Positions 56,134 through 64,000 of a stretch of 64,000 nucleotides of DNA are shown here, in pieces. The translations under genes and the position numbers were made by a program. Under the pieces are notes generated by a model. It saw only the letters and a program-made list of their open reading frames with translations, was not told where the DNA came from and ran no database searches. The stretch's first letter is position 1. Every line of letters starts with the position of its first letter. The stretch comes from Saccharomycopsis phalli (lineage: Eukaryota; Ascomycota; Saccharomycetes; Ascoideales; Saccharomycopsidaceae). The stretch spans positions 744,001 to 808,000 of the forward strand of contig CP073212.1 in the NCBI GenBank assembly GCA_020342235.1, in the 5' to 3' direction.

Positions 56134-56472
56134 CCAGAACAACAAACTGTCATGCCAGCACATGTTTGGTTCGATGAAGGTAGTTACTGTTATTTTGTCG
56201 TGTCTATGGCACAAGAATAATTTACAGGGCCTATCATTTGTGTTATTGCTGCTGTTCCAATTATAAAAGTGATCCTTCACTTGCTCACAAATCGAAGTAA
56301 GCGAACATAACTGTCTGTTGTAATTGATAAACCAGTCAAGGATACAGGTGCCAATGCTGTGCTGATTGACAACACAAATGTTGCCAATAATATTGTGGAT
56401 CATGCTATCATGCATGCTGATATTCATTAATGACAGTTTATCAGCACTCAATGAGATGCTGGAAGTTTGCAT
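56119..56472 (-). CDS. Small open frame of unknown nature in a non-repeat island
   Basis: 117 codons from the ATG at 56472, starting MQTSSISLSADKLSLMNISM and Cys-rich towards the end. Longer extension needs a TTG start. It overlaps a K/L LTR remnant at its 3' end. No family is recognised and no repeat copy is seen in the window. It could be a chance frame, a relic of a host gene, or part of an element family not otherwise present here. Confidence 0.2.
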   Translation of the reverse strand: MQTSSISLSADKLSLMNISMHDSMIHNIIGNICVVNQHSIGTCILDWFINYNRQLCSLTSICEQVKDHFYNWNSSNNTNDRPCKLFLCHRHDKITVTTFIEPNMCWHDSLLFWIKSV

Positions 56473-56668
56473 ATATACAGTTCTGGGTATTGGGAAAGAA
56501 TCTCTACGAGATGAGGCAGCGACAGCTGAATTCAATGGTGAAGTGTTATTATAATTAAAATCGGAACTATCCGAGGATGCTATTCACAAAATTATAAATA
56601 AGAGGCAATGTATTCACAAAAAGTAAGTAGTTTACTGATAAGATAAATAAGGTTTTACAAACAGTTTA

Positions 56669-57294
56669 TGACGCACCTCGAATTTACGGGGCCACTTTAG
56701 TTTGTTGGTAAAAATATCACTATGTAACAGTGTTGTGTCGGTCACAATGCACGAATTACAGCCGTAATATATGTATAATAATATATAAAAATTTGCTCCC
56801 TGATTCAGTGGACCTCCTGTCCCTTAAATACTAATTGTTGATTGCTTCTTGTTCTTCCCTTCATCCTGCATTGCAGCTGTGTGTTATGAGTACTTTCTGA
56901 ACACAACCTTGATTATTCGTCACATACGTAGTGTCGTAATCTAGCGTTTCTCTCAATGACTTCCATATCTTACTATTGTAGATATTCTTATTCTTGTTAC
57001 TATACTAACTATTTCCTGTCCTATTTATATTTTTCTGAGATGCCTTCAGTTATCTTTATCTCATGAGGTCATTATCAGTATGACCTCATATTATTATCAG
57101 TTCACTATTAGTATGACCTGATAACTTTATTAGATTGCTAATGCTATGGCCTCATACTGTTAATATACCATTAACAGAATGACATCATGGTACTGAAAAA
57201 TAGTAATCTTTTAGTACAAACCTATTTATCATGCATGATGTATTTCACCAAGCATTAGCTCCTTCAACACTTTCAACACGTAGTATGTACGACA
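56669..57294 (+). repeat. LTR H, middle layer of the nest
   Basis: TGACGCACCTCGAATTTACG to ATGTACGACA, interrupted by LTR L at 56933-57278. Confidence 0.8.
56933..57278 (-). repeat. Solo LTR, family L, inner layer of the nest
   Basis: 346 bp, TGTCGTAATCTAGCG to TTTCAACA, with an exact target duplication CGTAG (56928-56932 and 57279-57283) of LTR H sequence. Confidence 0.9.
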
Positions 57295-57395
57295 TTTTAT
57301 CAAAGTTATCAATTACAGAAAGACTTTCCAAAATACAACAATCAAATTCTTCTGACTTTCACTATCACAGCATAAGTCACAAATCGGCTAAATAA

Positions 57396-57831
57396 TGTTG
57401 TAATTTGGAAAGTCTTTAACTGTCATCTTTGATAAACCGTCTGTATTAACTTATTTATCTCATCGGGAAACTGCTTACTTTTTGTGAGGACATTACCTAT
57501 TATATATATAGTCCTCCGAATAGCTTAGCTACCTCGGATACTTTGCCTTTCCACTTTTGGATAAACTTATTCAGGCCGTGACCTTCGTCTGTCTTCGCAT
57601 AACTGTTGAAGATGTCGAAGATCTGAGAGATTAAGGAGATCACCAGTAAAGACATCTGAAGTTAAGGATAACTGAATGCATCTTAGAGAATAATATAAAT
57701 AGGACAGAAAATAGCTAGAATAGTAACAAGAAGATGAATTATCTATAACTGTAGATATGGATGCCATAAGGATCTGCTAGATTACGACAATGACTTCGGA
57801 TATGCAACCTTGGACTGTAATCATCATAACA
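57396..57831 (-). repeat. Old J LTR containing a K LTR, next to tRNA-Gly copy 3
   Basis: TGTTGTAATTTGG to ATCATCATAACA, split by LTR K at 57604-57789. The terminal part also occurs at 32929-32965 beside tRNA-Gly copy 1. Confidence 0.65.
57604..57789 (+). repeat. Solo K LTR nested in an old J LTR
   Basis: 186 bp, TGTTGAAGATGTCGAAG to GATTACGACA, flanks ATAAC and ATGAC (four of five bases). Shorter than other K copies because it has fewer CTCCTTAAT-type units. Confidence 0.75.
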
Positions 57832-57868
57832 CAAAAAATAAAACTTAGAAAAAAATTAATCTAAGAAA

Positions 57869-57939
57869 TGCGTAGACCGGGAATCGAACCCGGGGCCCAT
57901 CGATGGCAACGATGAATTTTACCACTAAACCATCCACGC
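57869..57939 (-). tRNA. tRNA-Gly (GCC), copy 3
   Basis: Identical in sequence to the gene at 33004-33074, including the acceptor stem. A family A LTR starts 13 bp from its 5' end. Confidence 0.93.
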
Positions 57940-57952
57940 CTGATTATTGTGT

Positions 57953-58364
57953 TGTAATAGTCAATATCCCAAATCGTCAGGATATTCAGTATTACCTCAA
58001 TAAAATACTATTCCGAGGGGATAGAAGAAGCTTACAATAATGTTTGTTATAATAAGCTAAGATGGAATTTCTCCCAAAGTGAGTTCAGCTTATAGCAGGT
58101 TTCCCAGCTATTTATATTATTCTATATGGTGGAGGCGTAAGAATCCTTTTCAGGACGGTCTAGACCTTCTTTTAGCCTTAATAGGAAAGAGCATGTCTGA
58201 CCCTTGCTGTACGTAACTTGAAGACGTAACTTCGCAAGGCCTAGACCATGTTCCAGAGGGGATGTTGTTCTTCATGTTGATCCTGGCATGTTGTATGCCT
58301 TCACGTGCCATTCACGTGTACCTTCTATACTCCAGAGGAGAGGTACCGGGGATTGCCCGTTACA
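57953..58364 (-). repeat. Solo LTR, family A, at tRNA-Gly copy 3
   Basis: 412 bp, TGTAATAGTCAATATCCC to GCCCGTTACA, with an exact target duplication TGTGT (57948-57952 and 58365-58369). Confidence 0.9.
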
Positions 58365-58399
58365 TGTGTTTGTTATAATTAAAGGTCAAGGCGCCGTTG

Positions 58400-58614
58400 G
58401 ATAATAATTATTATATAACGAAATTAGTTCGATGGGTTCGCTATAACACTTATACAATCCAATTAGCAATACAAGATATGCTAACTACAGAATATAAGTT
58501 GTAAGTTAATCTCCAAAACCTTCGTCCTCTCAATATTGTATTTCCTTCATATTTATACTCTTTCCTAAGCAGGGCAGCCCGACGCTACCTCCCGTAAAGC
58601 AGTTGCTGCGCCAC
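58400..58614 (-). repeat. Partial LTR, family F
   Basis: The minus-strand match to the F copy at 49.1-49.36 kb (TATAACGAAATTAGTTCGAT to GCAGTTGCTGCGCCAC), cut by a J LTR. The left boundary is approximate. Confidence 0.6.
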
Positions 58615-58819
58615 TGTTGTAATTTGGAAAGTCTTTCTTTAGCTGACATCTTTGATGAACTGCTTGTATTAACTTATTTATCTTATTGGTAAACTACTTA
58701 TTGTGTGCACATTGCCTCTTATTTATAGTCCTCTGATTAGCTACCACGGATACTTCGTCTAAGTGAAACTCGTTTAGGTAGACTCGTTTATGCAGCCTCG
58801 GATTTTAATCATCACAACA
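58615..58819 (-). repeat. J LTR, subtype 2
   Basis: TGTTGTAATTTGG to ATCATCACAACA, close to the copy at 31942-32150. Confidence 0.75.
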
Positions 58820-58945
58820 AGATCGCCCGGCACTATCAATAATACCTCGTATCTTACTGAGCTCACTACTACTATTACTTATTATTTATTTATTACTACT
58901 AGTGTAAAGGTCCCCATCAGAGAAGAGACAACACTAAGTACGTCA
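58820..58945 (-). repeat. Partial LTR, family I
   Basis: Inverse of the first part of the CopI LTR, ending CACTAAGTACGTCA. A 17-bp J-like scrap follows before CopK. Confidence 0.7.
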
Positions 58946-58962
58946 ACATTGCCTCTTATTTA

Positions 58963-60471
58963 TGTCGTAATCTAGCGTTTCTCTCAATGGCTTTCATATC
59001 TTACTGTTGTAGATATTCTTATTCTTGTTACTATTCTAGCTATTTTCTGTGCTATTTCTACTTTTCTCTGAGATGCCTTCAGTTATTCTGAACTTCAGAT
59101 ACCTTTACCGGTGATCTCCTTAATGTATGATATTGTTGTCGATCTCCTTAATATATGTGATCACCTGTAGGACGATCTCCTTAATCTCTCAGATCCTCAA
59201 CACGATCTTCAACACCCTCTCTTAACTGAAAGCTTCTCATTCCACACATAAGTCTTAGCTTATTGAATTGTCTCTCAGACAAAGCCTTAGTAAACATATC
59301 TGCTAGCTTCTCCTCAGTTCCAAGATGCTTGAGTTCCATTTCTCCTGAAGCAATATGACTTCTAATAAAATGATGTCTAATGTCAATATGTTTAGTTCTA
59401 TTGTGTAACGCTGGATGTTTAGCAATATTAATACAGCTAGCATTATCCTCATGAATGACTACTCCATTCAATTTGATACCTAGCTCTTTAAACACCAGTT
59501 TTAACCACAACATTTCCTTAACACCATCTCCAAGAGCCATATATTCTGGCTCAGCAGTAGACAGTGCAATCGTTGATTGTTTCCTTGATTTCCAAGTAAT
59601 TGCACCATTGCCAAACTTAAAAACATACCCTGTGGTTGATTTTCTATCTGTCTTATCAGTCGCCTAGTCGGCGTCACAGAAACCATTTAACATCGCGTCT
59701 TTGTTTCTCATATATGTGATTCCCAGCTGCTTAGTTCCTTTCAAATATTTCACCACTTTCTTTGCTGCTGCCCAGTGGATTTCTTGTGGAGTCTTGAGAT
59801 ATCTGGATAACACTCCAACAATATAACCAATATCAAGACGGGCAGTATTAGTCGCAAACAACAATTTTCCAACTAGTGATCGGTATTCTGTAGCATTACA
59901 TGGTTTTGAGTTGCTATCACACTTTGTTTGTTAGATCTTGGTTTGTGGCAGCAGGAATCGCAACTGGTTTTGCATCTCTCATCTGGAATTCTGATAATAT
60001 TGTTTCAATATAATCCTCGAACAGCAATCTGATAGTCTTGCTATCTTGGTAAATATTCATTCCAAGAAATTTTGTAGCGACCCCCAAATCTTTCATTTTA
60101 AAATGCTGCATTAATTGATTTTTAACCTTTTGAATATTACTTACTTGATTTCCAGCAATAAGTATATCATCCACATAAAGTGCGATCATAGTAAAACTGC
60201 TGCCCTCTCTTTTTGAATACAAGCAATTTTCAGCTGCATTATTCTTAAAGCCCAACTCTTGTAGTATATCATTAATCCTTTTGTTCCATACGAGCGGCGC
60301 TTGTTTCAAACCATATAACGATTTTTCAAGTTTAAGAACATAAGTTTCTTTTCCTTCAACCTCAAACCCTTCTGGTTGTTCCATGTAAATGTCTTCCTTT
60401 AATTCTCCATTAAGGAAAGCAGTCTTCACATCCATCTGATGTATAGTAAGTCCATAGTTTCCTGCAATTGA
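58963..60471 (-). mobile_element. CopK, Ty1/copia element, partial fossil
   Basis: The 3' LTR at 58963-59214 (252 bp) is preceded in element order by a purine tract and the C-terminal half of Pol: reverse transcriptase (GLTIHQMDVKTAFLNGELKE, ALYVDDILIAG) and RNase H (EDNASCINIAKHPALHNRTK). The upstream part ends where CopJ-3 begins at 60472. Broken in about three places. Related to, but clearly distinct from, CopJ. Confidence 0.88.
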
Positions 60472-63400
60472 TGTTGTGATGATTAAAATCCGAGACGGCA
60501 TTAGCTAAACGGCATTACAATACGCCGTAGCTAAATGGCATTAGTTAAGCGGCATTACGACACGCCGTAGCTTGTTGACGGCTATACAAAATGGACCACT
60601 GTTGTTTGCCTCAATAAGAAATCTGGATGCACTCAAGGTATCATTAATTTTATTAATACCTCTGAAACAATGTTCCGCAGTAAAGGATTGACTTACTGCG
60701 TTGGTACTCTCCGTACAGATAATGGAGGTGAGTTTGTGAGTGAAGAATTGACTAACTTCCTCACCAAGCGTGGCATCTCTCACGAAACCACGGTTCCCCA
60801 TCATTCGTATCAAAATGGCGTTGCCGAACGAATGAACCGTACACTCCAAGATAAAGCCCGCGCTCTTATGCTTCATACCAATGTTCCAGCTCAACTTTGG
60901 CCTGAAGCAATCAATACTGCTGTGTTTTTGGCTAATTGTACGCCATCACGCTCTATTGATTTTGATGTCCCATACAAACGATGGTATGGTCGCTCATTCA
61001 ACTACAAATTTCTCCGAGAATTTGGATGTGTTGCTTATGCTCTTATTCCTAAGGCTCTCCGTCAAGGAAAGCTCGATGCTAAAGCCTCTCCTTGTGTCAT
61101 GATTGGCTATGAATTGCAACGAAAAGCATATCGACTCTATGACCCCAGAACAAATAAGGTTATTTGCGCTGCTCAAGCAACTTTTGAGGAGGATAAATTC
61201 TTTTATCCAACTGTGTCTCTGGCGCTGACTAGCACAATCAATCCTCCTCAAATTTCTGGGGTTGGCAATCCAAAGATTGGAGGGATTCATTCTCTACCTA
61301 TGAATTCTCAGCCAGCTATTTCTATGACTAGAGATGAATTGATAGTTGAATCCGAGCTTGACCCTCTGGACACCTCGTTGATAGTGGACGATAATGATAC
61401 AGTATCTAAATCAGATGCATACGGTAATGCGTCTGAGTTGGCTGAAGATACTGGATCTGAGCTTGGTTACTTAAGGGATCATAATACTGCCTTAATTCGC
61501 ACTGCTGCTCGCGAAATTGGAAATGAATTAGTCGTTTCTGGTTCATCCAAGTCAAATGAACTAACTATCGCTGATGCTTCAGATGCTGAAATTAACCTGT
61601 CCTCTACTATTGATCTGATTGATGTGAGTAATCCTAATGGTTCTAATGAGAATCATCTTGTCCTTGATGATCCTCAACCAAGTCGTGAAGCCATCACGTA
61701 CCCTGGATTTCTGCACACGCCAGAAGAGCCTGAGTCTCATGCGGATGAGATCAGTGACTCAGAGATATCTGACCCCAGACGGTTGGAATATATCCCTGGA
61801 ACTACTGACCTGGTTGCAGGTAGTACTTCGGGATCACCCCAACTTCAGGTTGTGAAATATGTATCACAATCTACTTCTGCGGAGTCTGATGCTTCACTGT
61901 CGCTGGACAATCATGTTGCCCAACAAACATCACTGTCTCGTCCTGCTACTCCTCAAGCACAAGAAGTTCCTTATACCAATCCCATTGATTATAAGAACTC
62001 CAGTTCATCTCACAATCTCTTCAAGTATGATCGGTCTCCGTCAGACAAGCGGCCTATCCCATATCCAAGGGTTAAGCGCTATGATCCCAACTATAACCCG
62101 TTTTGTGGTGATATACCTCCGACTACTTTTGATAATCTTCCAAAGACACCTCAAAATGAGATTATCTATAAGTACTACGGAAAGCTGAAGATTTCACGTA
62201 CTAAAATCCCGGATTCTGATCTCAGATATCTGGAAGGTGTATCTACTTCAGCTGGTCCTCCTCCTCCGCCTCCGCCTCCACCTTCTGCTTTGCCGCAAAA
62301 GCGTCTTATCCGTCACAAAGGCTCCCAACCTAAGCCCCTTTTTCCTGGTCCGCTTAGTTCTGATGAACATGATCCTACTACCCACCGTTCGTCTTCAGGG
62401 AGGGATAAGAAGCCTCGTGTCTCTGATATTGTCACAAATGGTTCTTCTAATGATGGTGTCCTGACATCCGTTAAGACGCCACTCTCAGATGACACAGATG
62501 AATCCGAAATGAATACGAATGGTGTGAATTATCCTGCTACTTGTTTTATGGCTGCTAAACATTCTCTTGAGAATGTACCTATGACATTTGATCAAGCTGT
62601 TACTTCTGATGATGCTTACTTATGGAAAGACGCTATTCAAAAGGAAATGGAAGCCCACTATGAGAATCAGACTTTTCTGTTAGTTCCACCTAAGCAAGGT
62701 CGTCGACCTATCACTTGCCGTTGGGTTTTTACAATTAAGAGTGATGGTCAACACAAGGCACGACTTGTGGCTAGAGGTTTTACTCAGATTAAAGGGCTTG
62801 ATTATGTGGAAACTTTTGCGCCTGTCATTAGGTATGCTTCTATTCGAATCATGTTGTCCATTGCTGCAAGATATAGACTTACTATTCATCAGATGGATGT
62901 GAAAACGGCTTTTCTCAATGGTGATTTAAGGGAAGACCTTTACATGATTCAACCTGAAGGTTTTGTGGTCAAAGGAAAAGAAGATCATGTTCTTAAGCTT
63001 AATAAGTCGATTTATGGTTTGAAGCAAGCTCCAATGGTTTGGAATGACAAAATCAATGAAGTGTTACATGTGATTGGTTTTAAGCAAAACTCTGCGGAGT
63101 ATTGTTTGTATTCTAAGAAAAATGGGAATTTGTTTATTATGGTCGCACTTTATGTCGACGATCTTCTCATTGCTGGAAATAATCAGACTGAAATTGATAA
63201 GGTTAAAGCTCAATTGATGCTGCACTTTAAGATGAAAGACCTAGGAGTTGCTAGCAAGTTTCTTGGAATGAACATTAGTCAAGATAAGGCCTCAATACTG
63301 CTCTCTCTTCATGATTATGTTCACCTGATGCTAAAGGAGTATCAGATGGTAGATTGCAATCCTATCTACACACCAGCGGATCCTAATCAGGATCTAACTA

Positions 63401-64000
63401 TAACTGATGACTCAAAGGACTGGGATGCCACAATGTATCGATCCTTGGTTGGCAAATTACTTTTTGCTGTTAATACAGTCCGTTTTGATATTGCTTATAT
63501 TGTTGGTGTGTTATCAAGATATTTACAATCTCCAAAGGAAAAGCATTGGGTTGCTGCGAAGCGTGTTCTTAGATATTTGAAGGCAACAGAGGATATGAAA
63601 ATTGTTTATTCCAGAAAGGATCATGGGAATTATCTTTTGGGATATTGTGATGCTGACTGGGCTACTGATAAGACGGAAAGAAAGTCAACTACTGGTTTCA
63701 TGTTTAGGTATAGCGGTGGTGCTATTACTTGGAGATCTAGAAAACAGTCGACTATTGCTTTGTCGACGGCAGAAGCCGAATACATGGCATTAACTGACGG
63801 TATTAAAGATGCTCTATGGTTACAGCAGGTGTTTGCAGAACTTGGTATCCCCTTGGCAAAATTGATAGTTCATGATGACAATGTGAGCTGCGTTAATATT
63901 GCTAAAAACCCAGTGTCACATGATCGAACTAAACATATTGATATCAAGCATCACTTTATCAGGCATCATGTGAAAAATGGCAACATTTGTTGTGATGATT
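60472..64000 (+). mobile_element. CopJ-3, Ty1/copia element, partial fossil, runs to the right edge
   Basis: A shortened J LTR (60472-60572) is followed by integrase, the proline-rich linker, reverse transcriptase (LYVDDLLIAG) and RNase H. The start of another J LTR (TGTTGTGATGATT) is the last 13 bases of the window. Gag and protease are not present. Very similar to CopJ-1 and CopJ-2 in the shared part, so recent. It interrupts CopK. Confidence 0.9.

Larger units (their letters stand above)
56544..57340 (+). repeat. Old J-like LTR containing LTR H containing LTR L
   Basis: The J-like LTR starts TGTTATTATAATTAAAATCG and ends CCAAAATACAACA. It is split at CAAACAGTTTA by LTR H (56669-57294; flanks GTTTA and TTTTA, four of five bases). 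Three nested generations. Confidence 0.75.

Overview
The window looks like nuclear DNA of an ascomycete (budding-yeast type) fungus. The host genes are intron-free and match familiar yeast families: a subtilisin-like protease, dipeptidyl peptidase III, uracil-DNA glycosylase, a small signal peptidase subunit and xylulokinase. tRNA genes have A/B boxes and T-run terminators, and Ty3/gypsy and Ty1/copia insertions sit just upstream of them. A CTG codon at a leucine position conserved in xylulokinase suggests the standard code. The genus cannot be named from the sequence.

Left arm (1-21.1 kb): a partial unknown gene runs off the left edge. Relics of a non-LTR retrotransposon (LINE-B) follow, then a divergent secreted subtilase (2.1-3.7 kb), a longer LINE-B relic (about 4.3-7.6 kb), dipeptidyl peptidase III (8.4-10.5 kb) and, convergent to it, the uracil-DNA glycosylase gene (11.2-12.3 kb). 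A nearly complete two-ORF LINE (LINE-A, 12.5-17.9 kb) sits upstream of the glycosylase. After two solo LTRs come SPC1 and xylulokinase, two same-strand genes whose reading frames overlap by 11 bp.

Right arm (21.3-64 kb): about 43 kb with no recognisable host protein gene, filled by nested LTR retrotransposon fossils around six tRNA genes (Thr-AGT, Gly-GCC three times, Val-AAC, Glu-CTC). I use letters for the LTR families. A, B, C, D, E and F start TGTAAC or end in GTTACA and are Ty3/gypsy-type where a body is attached (A, B); H, I and P end in ACGTCA (I is Ty1/copia); J and K/L are Ty1/copia. Larger bodies are GypB (22.2-27.2 kb), GypA (27.5-31.1 kb), CopI (34.9-40.4 kb), CopJ-1, -2 and -3 (40.6-46.2, 50.3-55.8, 60.5-64.0 kb) and CopK (59.0-60.5 kb). 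Most other sequence is solo LTRs, several with exact 5-bp target duplications.

Every tRNA gene has an LTR end 13-16 bp from its mature 5' end, as expected for elements that integrate at Pol III start sites. Two divergent tRNA pairs share upstream regions made almost wholly of LTRs. Nesting gives a relative chronology: old J-like and H copies lie at the bottom, K/L, P and the solo LTRs at the tRNA genes above them, and CopJ-1 (its two LTRs look identical) among the youngest.
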